Shown: positions 54,300 to 63,015 of the stretch, piece after piece
Layout: each line of letters begins with the position of its first letter
Numbering within the stretch: the stretch's first letter is position 1
Translations under genes and position numbers: made by a program
Assembly: GCF_000832125.1 (NCBI RefSeq)
Contig: NZ_JPRK01000012.1
Location: 62,001 to 126,000, forward strand
Direction of reading: 5' to 3'
Length of the DNA: 64,000 bases
Source of the DNA: Flavobacterium hibernum
Lineage (GTDB): Bacteria; Bacteroidota; Bacteroidia; Flavobacteriales; Flavobacteriaceae
Notes under the pieces: generated by a model
The model's database searches: none
Seen by the model: the letters and a program-made list of their open reading frames with translations, nothing else
What the model was told of the DNA's origin: nothing

Positions 54300-55190
54300 A
54301 TGAAAAATAAAATCACAATACTATTCGCTTTTCTAATGCTTTCAGCAACAACAGTAAAAGCACAAGAAACAGTAAAACTATACGCCGGAAAAGCTCCGGG
54401 ATCTGAAAACTGGACACAAAAAGAAGCTCAAATGTACTCTGATCTTTTTAAAACAGAGGTAGTTTACAATGTTACAGATCCTTCTTTATTGGTTTATCAA
54501 GTTCCTAAAGGAGTAAAAAATACAGGAACAGCAATTTTAATTGCTCCAGGCGGAGGTTTCCAGAGTTTATCTATCAATAGAGAAGGAAAAGAACTGGCCG
54601 AAATTTTAAGTAAAAAAGGAATCACAGCTTTTGTTTTAAAATACCGTTTAAACAAAACCGAAACCAATGATCCTGCGAGAGAAATGATGGAGAAATTAAA
54701 AGACAGAGCAGCTTTCGAAAAAAACTCTTTGGCTACTATAAAGTTGGCAGCACAGGATGGAAAAAATGCTTTGAAATATGTTCGTGACAATGCTTCAAAA
54801 TACGGAATTGATACAAAGAAAGTTGGTATAATTGGATTTTCGGCAGGAAGTACAGTTGCAATGGAAACGGTTTTGGAAAACACAGCAGATCAACAACCAG
54901 ATTTTATCGCAAATATTTACGGAGGTCCAAGACCAGAACTTTTAACAGTTGCAACTCCAGAGAAAAAGATTCCAATGTTTTTGTGTGCAGCAAGCGATGA
55001 CCAATTAAAACTAGCTCCAAGAAGCATTCAAATGTATAATAAATGGCTTGAGGCAGGACAAAGCGTTGAGCTTCATATGTACTCAAAAGGTGGACATGGA
55101 TTTGGTACTGGAAAACAGAATTTACCTGTTGATTCATGGGAAATCCGTTTTGAAGAATGGCTTACATTACAAGGATTCTTAGTGAAGTAA
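54300..55190 (+). CDS. Secreted alpha/beta-hydrolase, probable carbohydrate esterase
   Basis: This 296-aa secreted hydrolase (signal peptide TTVKAQ-ETV) has the nucleophile motif GFSAGS, the acid in CAASDDQLK and the catalytic histidine in YSKGGHGFGTG, with the oxyanion GGGF (APGGGFQSL). It resembles bacterial acetyl-xylan or feruloyl-type esterases of the dienelactone-hydrolase group. Placement between two GH3 genes suggests it removes acyl groups from the glycan so that the glycosidases can act. Exact family not fixed. Confidence 0.78.
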   Translation: MKNKITILFAFLMLSATTVKAQETVKLYAGKAPGSENWTQKEAQMYSDLFKTEVVYNVTDPSLLVYQVPKGVKNTGTAILIAPGGGFQSLSINREGKELAEILSKKGITAFVLKYRLNKTETNDPAREMMEKLKDRAAFEKNSLATIKLAAQDGKNALKYVRDNASKYGIDTKKVGIIGFSAGSTVAMETVLENTADQQPDFIANIYGGPRPELLTVATPEKKIPMFLCAASDDQLKLAPRSIQMYNKWLEAGQSVELHMYSKGGHGFGTGKQNLPVDSWEIRFEEWLTLQGFLVK

Positions 55191-55200
55191 AGAGAAAAGG

Positions 55201-55290
55201 TTTCACACAGATTTAGACAGATTTGAGCAGATTAAATAAAAAAAATCTGCGTTTATCTGCTTAAATCCTTTTTTAATCTGCGTGAAAATT
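55201..55290. repeat. ACACAGATTT-type inverted repeat between the esterase and second GH3
   Basis: TTTCACACAGATTTAGACAG and AGCAGATTAAA face AATCTGCG and TTTAATCTGCGTGAAAA. It has the same design as the CGCGGAT repeats, with CAGATT in place of CGGATT. Confidence 0.75.
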
Positions 55291-55319
55291 AATTAAGACT
55301 ATTTAAAACTATCTATATT

Positions 55320-57770
55320 ATGAAACATAAACTTATAAAAACCGCGAGAATTACGCTTTTGACAGCATTGGTGCTTTCAAATTTGTCTTGGAAAACAATT
55401 CCGAATGACGAAACGAATCCGCCAGTTCTAACTATTAAGGGATTTAAATTTTTCGATTTAAACAGAAACGGAAAATTAGATATTTGGGAAGACACTCGTC
55501 TTTCTGTCGATCAAAGAATTGATGCCATCATCAAAGAAATGACCAATGCCGAAAAAGTAGATTTACTTATAGGTACCGGAATGCCGGGAATCGAAGTATT
55601 AACAGGTCCAGTTGGAGATTCTAAGCAAGGTTTGGTTCCCGGTGCTGCCGGAGGAACTGCTGCTTTTGAACGATTTGGAATTCCTGCAACTGTTGTAGCC
55701 GATGGTCCTGCTGGTTTAAGAATTGCGCCAACGAGAGATAATGACTCTAAAACTTATTATGCAACGGCATTTCCGGTAGGAACGGCTTTGGCTTCGACTT
55801 GGAATAAAGCACTTTTAGAAGAAGTTGGAAAAGCAATGGGTAATGAAGTAAAAGAATATGGAGTTGATGTTTTATTAGCGCCTGCCTTGAACATTCAGAG
55901 AAATCCATTGAACGGTAGAAACTTCGAATATTATTCTGAAGATCCATTGATCTCTGGAAAAACCGCAGCAGCGATTGTAAACGGAATTCAGTCACAAGGC
56001 GTTGGAACTTCGATCAAACACTTTGCAGTAAATAATGAAGAAACTAATCGTTTAACGATTAATGCTCATGTTTCTGAAAGAGCGATTAGAGAATTGTACT
56101 TAAAAGGTTTTGAAATCACGGTTAAAGAATCTCAGCCTTGGACTGTAATGTCATCTTATAATAAGCTGAATGGCGAATATACATCTGACAGAAAGGATTT
56201 GCTAACAGAGGTTTTAAGAAACGAATGGGGTTTTAAAGGAATCGTAATGACGGACTGGTTTGGCGGTTTCCCTGGTTTTGAATCGATAAGAAGTGGAGGA
56301 ATTTCTGATGTTGTAAAACAAATGAATGCTGGAAACGATCTTTTAATGCCAGGAATTCCTGCGCAGAAAAAAATATTATTAGAAGCTTTAAACTCTGGTA
56401 AATTATCTCAGGAAGTGGCAAATGTAAATGCAAAAAGAATTTTAGAATATGTTTTTCGTACACCAACTTTTGCAAAATACAAATACAGCGATAAACCAAA
56501 CTTAGCTAAAAATGCCGAAGTAACTAGAAACGCTGCGGCAGAAGGAATGGTTTTGCTTAAAAATGAAAAAAATGCATTGCCATTTGCTGACAAACAGAAA
56601 GAAGTTTCAGTATTTGGAGTTACTTCTTACGCTTGGATTACAGGCGGTACAGGAAGCGGAAGTGTGAATAATAAACACACCGTTTCTCTTTTAGAAGGTT
56701 TAACGGCAGCAGGTTATAAATTAGACAAAGAATTGGTTGATTTGTACAAACCGCACGCTGAAAAAGAAGTTGTTGCTGAAAAAGAACGAAGAAAAGTAAG
56801 AGGAATTTTGGCTTTGCCAGAAAGACTTCCAGAATTAAAAATGGATGATGCTTTTATTGCTAAAAAAGCAGCAAGTTCTGAAATTGCTTTTGTGACTTTA
56901 GGAAGAAATTCTGGAGAAGGCGGAGATAGAGTTGTCGATAATGATTTCAATATGGCAAATGAAGAGATTGAAATGTTGGACAAGATTTCAAAAGCTTTTC
57001 ATGGAAAAGGGAAAAAAGTAGTTGTTATTTTAAACATTGGAGGAGTTATCGAAACAGCATCTTGGAAAGATAAAGTAGACGCTATTTTACTTGCTTGGCA
57101 ACCTGGTCAAGAAGGTGGACACTCAGTTGCTGATGTCGTTTCGGGAAAAATAAATCCATCAGGAAAATTAACGATGACATTTCCAGTAAAATATTCAGAT
57201 ACACCATCGGCTAAAAACTTCCCGGGATTTCCTGTAGATAATCCAAAAGAAGTGACGTATCAGGAAGGAGTTTATGTTGGATACCGTTATTTTAATACAT
57301 TCAATATAAAACCATCTTACGAATTTGGTTTTGGTAGTTCTTATACCTCATTTGATTATGCTGATGTAAAATTAAGCGCACCAACATTCAAGGATAAACT
57401 TACGGTCTCAGTAACGGTTAAAAATACCGGAAAAGTAGCCGGAAAAGAAGTAGTTCAAATATATCTTTCGGCTCCGGCAAAATCTATTGATAAGCCAAAA
57501 GAAGAATTAAAAGCTTTTGCAAAAACAAAAGAATTAAAACCAGGAGAAAGCCAAACGTTACAATTGACTTTATCTCCAAAAGATCTGGCTTCATTTTTAG
57601 AAAATAAAAGTGCATGGATTGCCGAAGCCGGAACTTATAAAGTTTTGGTTGGTTCTTCGTCTTTAAATATTAAAAAAACTGTCGAATTTTCAGTTCCTAA
57701 CGAAATCACGGTTGAAAAAGTTAAGAAATCCTTTCAATTGGATACTCAATTTACAGAGTTAAAACCTTAA
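55320..57770 (+). CDS. Glycoside hydrolase family 3 beta-glucosidase with Fn3-like domain
   Basis: This 816-aa GH3 enzyme is predicted to release terminal beta-linked sugars. The N-terminal signal sequence is weak (LLTALVLSNLSW). Near residue 42 lies an EF-hand-like motif, KFFDLNRNGKLDIWEDTRLS, matching that of the first GH3. Barrel motifs are ADGPAGLR, NPLNGRNFEYYSEDP, IKHFAVNNEETNR and the nucleophile D312 in GIVMTDW. The C-terminal (alpha/beta)6 domain is followed by an Fn3-like domain (VTVKNTGKVAGKEVVQIYLS). The sequence has no export signal that I would call certain. It ends the receptor-GH3-esterase run with a terminator at 57790. Confidence 0.9.
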   Translation: MKHKLIKTARITLLTALVLSNLSWKTIPNDETNPPVLTIKGFKFFDLNRNGKLDIWEDTRLSVDQRIDAIIKEMTNAEKVDLLIGTGMPGIEVLTGPVGDSKQGLVPGAAGGTAAFERFGIPATVVADGPAGLRIAPTRDNDSKTYYATAFPVGTALASTWNKALLEEVGKAMGNEVKEYGVDVLLAPALNIQRNPLNGRNFEYYSEDPLISGKTAAAIVNGIQSQGVGTSIKHFAVNNEETNRLTINAHVSERAIRELYLKGFEITVKESQPWTVMSSYNKLNGEYTSDRKDLLTEVLRNEWGFKGIVMTDWFGGFPGFESIRSGGISDVVKQMNAGNDLLMPGIPAQKKILLEALNSGKLSQEVANVNAKRILEYVFRTPTFAKYKYSDKPNLAKNAEVTRNAAAEGMVLLKNEKNALPFADKQKEVSVFGVTSYAWITGGTGSGSVNNKHTVSLLEGLTAAGYKLDKELVDLYKPHAEKEVVAEKERRKVRGILALPERLPELKMDDAFIAKKAASSEIAFVTLGRNSGEGGDRVVDNDFNMANEEIEMLDKISKAFHGKGKKVVVILNIGGVIETASWKDKVDAILLAWQPGQEGGHSVADVVSGKINPSGKLTMTFPVKYSDTPSAKNFPGFPVDNPKEVTYQEGVYVGYRYFNTFNIKPSYEFGFGSSYTSFDYADVKLSAPTFKDKLTVSVTVKNTGKVAGKEVVQIYLSAPAKSIDKPKEELKAFAKTKELKPGESQTLQLTLSPKDLASFLENKSAWIAEAGTYKVLVGSSSLNIKKTVEFSVPNEITVEKVKKSFQLDTQFTELKP

Positions 57771-57789
57771 TTTATTATATAATAAGAAC

Positions 57790-57820
57790 AAAAAAGACTG
57801 ATTAATTTCAGTCTTTTTTG
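57790..57820 (+). terminator. Terminator after the second GH3
   Basis: AAAAAAGACTG-attaatt-TCAGTCTTTTTTG, 20 bp beyond the stop codon. Confidence 0.85.
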
Positions 57821-57858
57821 TTTAACGAAATATGCACTTTTCTTTTGTAGCACTTTAT

Positions 57859-57866
57859 TATATTTG
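57859..57866 (+). promoter_or_regulatory. -7 box TATATTTG of the DUF6377 regulator
   Basis: A perfect TAnnTTTG match. It lies inside the open frame that begins at ATG 57832 but 25 bp upstream of an in-frame TTG at 57892, supporting that later start. Confidence 0.5.
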
Positions 57867-57891
57867 TAAGTCTCATTTAGTATCCATCAGC

Positions 57892-59535
57892 TTGAAAAAA
57901 TTTATTCAGTTTCTTTTAATCGTTCTCATTAGTTTTCCTGTTTATGCATTGGATGATACTTCGATTATTATAGAAAAACTAAACGATGCACTAAAAAACA
58001 AAGGGCAATACGTTAGGCTAAAAGAAGAACGTATTTTGAACTTTAAAAAAATTAAATCTGATGATTTAACTAAAGAACAAGAGTACAATTATAATAAAAC
58101 ACTGTATACAGAATATTTGAAATTCAATTCAGATTCGGCTATTTTGTATGTCAAAAAGAATCTGAAACTTGCCAGCGAAATTCAAAATCCGGAATTATTA
58201 AATTTGGCAAATCTTCAATTAGTTACACTTTATTCGTCTTCAGGGAAATATCGTGAGTCCGAAGCTATTTTAAAAAGTATAGATAAAAAAAAGCTGTCAA
58301 AATCATTGCTACAAAATTATTATGTAGCTTATCGTGAGTTTTTTGAGCATTATGCTGCCAACAGTTATGATGTAAAATACATTCAGCAAATCCAAAAATA
58401 CCGTGATTCCTTATTGACAATTTTAGATCCCAAAACATTAAACTATCAAATCAATAAGATACAGCAAATAATGTCGCAAAAAAAGGGCGACATTGCCGAA
58501 AAGCAGTTATTGGATTTGTTTAAAAATACCAAAGAAGATGATCCGCAATATGCAATGATCACCTATCTTTTGGGTAAAATTTATGAAACAAGACACGAAT
58601 TAGAACTAAGGAAGAAATACTATGCACTTTCTGCAACTTCAGACATAAAAAAAGCAAACAAAGACAATGCATCATTACAGGAATTGGCTTTGGTTTTTTA
58701 TGAAACGGGAGATGTAGATATGGCGTATAAACTGACTCAATCAGCAATTGAAGACGCATTATATTGCAATGTTCAGTTTCGAACCCTTTTAATGTCAGAA
58801 GTATATTCGATAATAAACACCGTTTATCTGGAAAAAGAAGCCAAGCGAAAAACGGAATTACAATTGTATCTTTTATGTATCAGTTTATTATCGGCATTTT
58901 TGATCGTAGCTATAATTTATGTTTATAAGCAAATGAAAAAAGTTTCCAGAATTCGTGGAGAACTTTTCATTACAAGTCAAAAACTGGCCGAATTGAATAA
59001 GGATATTACAGAAACTAACAATCAGCTACAGGAACGAAACGCACAACTATCAGAATCTAACCATATTAAAGAGGAGTATATTGCGCATTTTTTTAGCCTT
59101 TGTTCGACATACATTAATAAACTCGAAAATTACCGCATTATTTTAAACAAAAAGGCAACCGCCAAACAGTTTGATGAGATTTACAAAATGCTAAAATCGA
59201 CTACTTTGGTCGATAACGAACTCGAAGAATTATACAAAAACTTTGATGTAATCTTCTTGAATTTATATCCCACTTTCGTGAAAGACTTCAACGCGCTTTT
59301 AATTAAGGAAGAACAAATCGTGTTAAAACAAGGAGAACTGCTCAATACGGAGCTTCGTATTTTTGCTTTAATTCGCCTAGGAATTACTGATAGTGTAAAA
59401 ATTGCAGCCTTTCTTCGTTACTCTTTAAGCACTATTTATAATTATCGCACAAGAGCTCGAAATAAAGCAGCAGTTTCGCGAAATGATTTTGAAGAAATGG
59501 TCATGAAAATAGGCTTAATTTCGATAAAAATCTAA
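57892..59535 (+). CDS. DUF6377 membrane regulator (SusR-like)
   Basis: This protein resembles the Bacteroidota SusR/DUF6377 regulators. A signal peptide (LKKFIQFLLIVLISFPVYA) is followed by a periplasmic TPR-like helical region of ~280 residues, one transmembrane segment (LQLYLLCISLLSAFLIVAIIYV), a coiled coil (LAELNKDITETNNQLQERNA), and a cytoplasmic C-terminal helix-turn-helix-like region (TELRIFALIRLGITDSVKIA, then STIYNYRTRARNKA). So it may sense sugars in the periplasm and bind DNA inside. Two starts are possible: TTG 57892, preferred because it fits the signal peptide and the -7 box, or ATG 57832. Its target is likely this glycan locus. Confidence 0.8.
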   Translation: MKKFIQFLLIVLISFPVYALDDTSIIIEKLNDALKNKGQYVRLKEERILNFKKIKSDDLTKEQEYNYNKTLYTEYLKFNSDSAILYVKKNLKLASEIQNPELLNLANLQLVTLYSSSGKYRESEAILKSIDKKKLSKSLLQNYYVAYREFFEHYAANSYDVKYIQQIQKYRDSLLTILDPKTLNYQINKIQQIMSQKKGDIAEKQLLDLFKNTKEDDPQYAMITYLLGKIYETRHELELRKKYYALSATSDIKKANKDNASLQELALVFYETGDVDMAYKLTQSAIEDALYCNVQFRTLLMSEVYSIINTVYLEKEAKRKTELQLYLLCISLLSAFLIVAIIYVYKQMKKVSRIRGELFITSQKLAELNKDITETNNQLQERNAQLSESNHIKEEYIAHFFSLCSTYINKLENYRIILNKKATAKQFDEIYKMLKSTTLVDNELEELYKNFDVIFLNLYPTFVKDFNALLIKEEQIVLKQGELLNTELRIFALIRLGITDSVKIAAFLRYSLSTIYNYRTRARNKAAVSRNDFEEMVMKIGLISIKI

Positions 59536-59642
59536 TTAATTATTTTAAAATCACTACTTTTTTTATTGGTTTTAAATTATTAAATAATTGAATTTCAGTA
59601 TTTTGACTTTTTATTTCACTACTTTTTTTCATTTAAAATTTC

Positions 59643-59662
59643 AAAACGTACTATAACGTTTT
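59643..59662. promoter_or_regulatory. Operator candidate AAAACGT-N6-ACGTTTT
   Basis: A perfect 7-6-7 inverted repeat lies just upstream of the -7 box TACTTTTG (59686-59693) for the third GH3. It is a good candidate site for the DUF6377 regulator encoded immediately before. Confidence 0.5.
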
Positions 59663-59685
59663 AGCTTTACATTATAATTAAAAGG

Positions 59686-59693
59686 TACTTTTG
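59686..59693 (+). promoter_or_regulatory. -7 box TACTTTTG of the third GH3
   Basis: TAnnTTTG match 53 bp upstream of the ATG at 59746. Confidence 0.5.
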
Positions 59694-59745
59694 ACATTTA
59701 AAGTCTCTTTTGATTTTAATTAAATGCTTTAATAAATTAATAGTT

Positions 59746-61962
59746 ATGTTTAAAAACGTTAAAACAATTGTTGTTTTACTTTTGCTGAGCTCGATTGGTG
59801 TGAATGCACAGAATAAAGTTCCGGTTTATTTAGATGATAAAAAACCTATTAGTGAGCGTGTAGAAGATGCGCTTGCAAGAATGACAACTGATGAAAAAAT
59901 TGCCATGATTCATGCGCAATCTAAATTTAGTTCGCCGGGTGTACCACGTTTAGGAATTCCTGAAAACTGGATGACTGATGGACCACACGGAATTCGTACT
60001 GAAGTAAAATGGGACGAATGGGATCAGGCAGGTTGGACAAATGATTCTTGTATTGCATTTCCGGCTCTTACAGCACTATCTGCAACTTGGAACAGAGAGA
60101 TGTCTTCTTTATACGGAAAATCAATTGGAGAAGAAGCACGTTACCGTAACAAAAATGTATTATTAGGTCCTGGAGTTAATATTTACAGAACTCCGTTAAA
60201 CGGGCGTAACTTCGAATACATGGGAGAAGATCCTTTCTTGACCTCAAAAATGGTTGTTCCTTATATAAAAGGAGTACAAGCAAATGGAGTTGCAGCCTGT
60301 GTAAAACATTTTGCTTTAAACAATCAGGAAACAAAACGTAACTCAGTAAACGTAATTGTTGATGATCGTGCATTATACGAAATCTATTTACCTGCTTTTA
60401 AAGCCGCAGTTCAAGAAGGAGATGCTTGGGCAATTATGGGAGCATACAATAAATATAAAGGTCAGCAATGTTGTCATAACGAATATTTGTTAAATGATAT
60501 TCTTCGTGGCGAATGGGGATTTAAAGGTGTTGTAGTTTCAGATTGGGGAGGAGTTAGCGATACAAAACAATCTATATTTAATGGTTTAGATATGGAATTT
60601 GGTTCTTGGACAAACGGACTTTCATGGGGAACAAGCAATGCTTATGATAACTATTTCTTAGCCAAACCTTATTCAGAAATGATTAGAAAAGGAGAAGTAG
60701 GAACTAAAGAATTAGACGAAAAAGTACGTCGTATTTTACGTTTAGCATTCTTAACCACAATGGATAGAAACAGACCTTTTGGATCTTTTGGAACACAAGA
60801 GCACGCAGAAGCTGGTCGTAAAATTGCCGAAGAAGGAATTGTATTGCTTCAAAACAAAAACAATATTTTGCCAATTAATCTTTCTAAAACAAAGAAAATA
60901 GCAGTTATTGGCGAAAATGCCATCAAAATGATGACAGTTGGAGGAGGAAGTTCTTCGCTAAAAGCAAGATATGAAATTACTCCGCTTGAAGGTTTGAAAA
61001 AAAGAATTGGTAACCAAGCCGAAATAGTTTACGCACGTGGTTATGTTGGAGATCCAACAAGTAATTATAACGGAGTAATCGCAAAAGTAAGTTTAGAAGA
61101 CAAACGTTCTCCTGCTGAATTAACTGCTGAAGCTCTAAAAGTAGCTAAAGATGCAGATGTTGTATTGTTTATTGGTGGAACAAACAAAAGCGATTTACAA
61201 GATGCAGAAGGTTTTGATCGTAAAGAACTTGGGCTTTCATACGGTCAGGATCAATTAATTAACGAATTGGTTAAAGTAAATAAAAATATAGTTTTTGTAA
61301 ATATATCAGGAAATGCTGTGGCAATGCCGTGGGTAAAAGAAGTTCCGGGAATTGTACAAGGATGGTTTTTAGGTACAGAGGCAGGAAATGCTTTGGCAGC
61401 AATTTTGGTTGGAGATGTAAATCCTTCAGGAAAATTATCGTTCACATTCCCAGTAAAATTAGCTGATAATGGAGCTCACGCTTTAGGAGAATTCCCTGGT
61501 GGAGATGACGTAACATACAAAGAAAGTATTTTTGTAGGGTACCGTTGGGCAGACAAACAAAAAGCAAAACCTTTATTCTCTTTCGGTCACGGATTAAGTT
61601 ATACAACTTTTGAATACGGAAAAGTAACAGCAGATAAAAAACAAATGTCGGCTGGAGATAAAATTACATTCTCAGTTAAAGTTAAAAACACAGGATCAAG
61701 AGAAGGTTCAGAGGTGGTTCAGCTTTATATCAGTGATTTAAAATCCTCTTTACCACGTCCGATAAAAGAATTAAAAGGATTTGAAAAAATTGCACTTAAA
61801 GCAGGAGAAGAAAAAACAGTAACATTTACAGTTGATAAAACGGCATTGAGCTTTTTTGATGATAAAAAGCATGACTGGGTTGCTGAACCGGGAGCTTTTG
61901 AAGCAATCGTTGGAGCATCTTCTACAGATATAAAATCTAAAGTGAGTTTTTCACTTCAATAA
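59746..61962 (+). CDS. Secreted GH3 beta-glucosidase with Fn3-like domain
   Basis: This third GH3 enzyme has 738 aa from ATG 59746 (MFKNVKTIVV); a start at 59710 is less likely. Signal peptide SSIGVNAQ-NKV. The barrel shows TDGPHGIR, NIYRTPLNGRNFEYMGEDP, VKHFALNNQETKR and the nucleophile D266 in GVVVSDW. Next are the (alpha/beta)6 domain and an Fn3-like C-terminal domain (VKVKNTGSREGSEVVQLYIS). It lacks the EF-hand-like motif of the other two GH3s. It has its own promoter and operator candidate, so it may be controlled separately from the first two. Confidence 0.92.
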   Translation: MFKNVKTIVVLLLLSSIGVNAQNKVPVYLDDKKPISERVEDALARMTTDEKIAMIHAQSKFSSPGVPRLGIPENWMTDGPHGIRTEVKWDEWDQAGWTNDSCIAFPALTALSATWNREMSSLYGKSIGEEARYRNKNVLLGPGVNIYRTPLNGRNFEYMGEDPFLTSKMVVPYIKGVQANGVAACVKHFALNNQETKRNSVNVIVDDRALYEIYLPAFKAAVQEGDAWAIMGAYNKYKGQQCCHNEYLLNDILRGEWGFKGVVVSDWGGVSDTKQSIFNGLDMEFGSWTNGLSWGTSNAYDNYFLAKPYSEMIRKGEVGTKELDEKVRRILRLAFLTTMDRNRPFGSFGTQEHAEAGRKIAEEGIVLLQNKNNILPINLSKTKKIAVIGENAIKMMTVGGGSSSLKARYEITPLEGLKKRIGNQAEIVYARGYVGDPTSNYNGVIAKVSLEDKRSPAELTAEALKVAKDADVVLFIGGTNKSDLQDAEGFDRKELGLSYGQDQLINELVKVNKNIVFVNISGNAVAMPWVKEVPGIVQGWFLGTEAGNALAAILVGDVNPSGKLSFTFPVKLADNGAHALGEFPGGDDVTYKESIFVGYRWADKQKAKPLFSFGHGLSYTTFEYGKVTADKKQMSAGDKITFSVKVKNTGSREGSEVVQLYISDLKSSLPRPIKELKGFEKIALKAGEEKTVTFTVDKTALSFFDDKKHDWVAEPGAFEAIVGASSTDIKSKVSFSLQ

Positions 61963-61988
61963 TTTCATTATTTCTAAATTGGTTGGTT

Positions 61989-62022
61989 GTAAAGCTGCAA
62001 GTGTAAAAAGTTGCAGCTTTAC
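61989..62022 (+). terminator. Terminator after the third GH3
   Basis: GTAAAGCTGCAA / TTGCAGCTTTAC stem, 12 bp perfect, but without a strong T run. Confidence 0.65.
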
Positions 62023-62087
62023 TGTTTAAAATTGAATTTTATTTTTTCACCATTAAGTGTTGTGTTTGCTGAGATTAAAAAAGTTTT

Positions 62088-62238
62088 ACCATTAAGATAT
62101 TAAGTTAATTAAGCATTGTGTTTACTACTTAAAAAAAGGTTTAACTATTAAGAAAGCTAAGCATTGTGCTTAATTTAACTAAAAAAATACCATCAAGATA
62201 TTATGCGTAAAGCTTAATTAACTTAATATCTTAATGGT
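62088..62238. repeat. Perfect 27-bp inverted repeat around a 97-bp AT-rich spacer
   Basis: The left arm starts ACCATTAAGATATTAAG (62088-62114) and the right arm ends CTTAATATCTTAATGGT (62212-62238); they are exact complements. The spacer holds AAGCATTGTG words and a CTTAATT/AATTAAG style. No gene is visible in 61963-62258. Confidence 0.85.
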
Positions 62239-62258
62239 AAAAAAAAACAAAAAAGAAC

Positions 62259-62906
62259 ATGAAAAAAATTGTACTCAGTGCTATGGTTTTATTTTTGGCA
62301 CAAAATCTTTCGGCGCAAAGCCTTAATAAAATGCAATGGTTTAACGAACCTGAAAAATGGGAAATTAAAAACAATGCATTAATTATGAATGTTACTGCTA
62401 ATAGTGATTATTGGCGCATTTCGCATTACGGGTTTACGGTAGACGATGCACCTTTTTATTATACTACTTATGGCGGAGAATTTGAAGCCAAAGTAAAACT
62501 AACCGGTAATTATATCGCTCGTTTTGACCAAATGGGGTTAATGCTTCGTATCGACGAGAAAAACTACATTAAAACCGGAGTAGAATTTGTTGACGGAAAA
62601 TTTAATATTAGTACTGTTGTAACGCACGACAAAAGCGATTGGAGTGTAACTACGCTCGAAAAAGCACCACCATTTGTATGGATAAAAGTGGTAAGAAGAC
62701 TTGATGCTGTTGAGGTATTCTTTTCTTACGATGATAAAAATTATATAATGACCAGAAACGCGCCTTTGCAGGATAACACGCCCGTAATGGTTGGTTTAAT
62801 GGCTGCATCTCCAGACGGAAAAGGTTTTGAAGCTAAATTCGAAAATTTCAAAGTGACACATTTACCAGATCAACGCAGATTAGAGTGGCTTAAAAATCAT
62901 CAGTAA
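62259..62906 (+). CDS. DUF1349 secreted protein (concanavalin-like)
   Basis: This 215-aa secreted protein (signal peptide QNLSAQ-SLN) has the DUF1349 beta-sandwich pattern: a WFNEPEKWEI start, YYTTYGGEFEAKVKLTGNYIARFDQMGLMLRIDEKNYIKTG, and the C-terminal GFEAKFENFKVTHL. DUF1349 proteins look like lectin/glucanase-type concanavalin folds without an identified catalytic residue. It follows the third GH3 and may bind or trim the same glycan. It precedes the acyltransferase gene with ~110 bp between them. Confidence 0.8.
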   Translation: MKKIVLSAMVLFLAQNLSAQSLNKMQWFNEPEKWEIKNNALIMNVTANSDYWRISHYGFTVDDAPFYYTTYGGEFEAKVKLTGNYIARFDQMGLMLRIDEKNYIKTGVEFVDGKFNISTVVTHDKSDWSVTTLEKAPPFVWIKVVRRLDAVEVFFSYDDKNYIMTRNAPLQDNTPVMVGLMAASPDGKGFEAKFENFKVTHLPDQRRLEWLKNHQ

Positions 62907-63015
62907 TAATTATTAATTATTGATTGTTAATTGTAAATTGGGCAATCTTTAATAGTTAACAATTAATCATTTATAATTAACAATTAAATACTAACCTTTT
63001 AACCACCAAAAAAAT

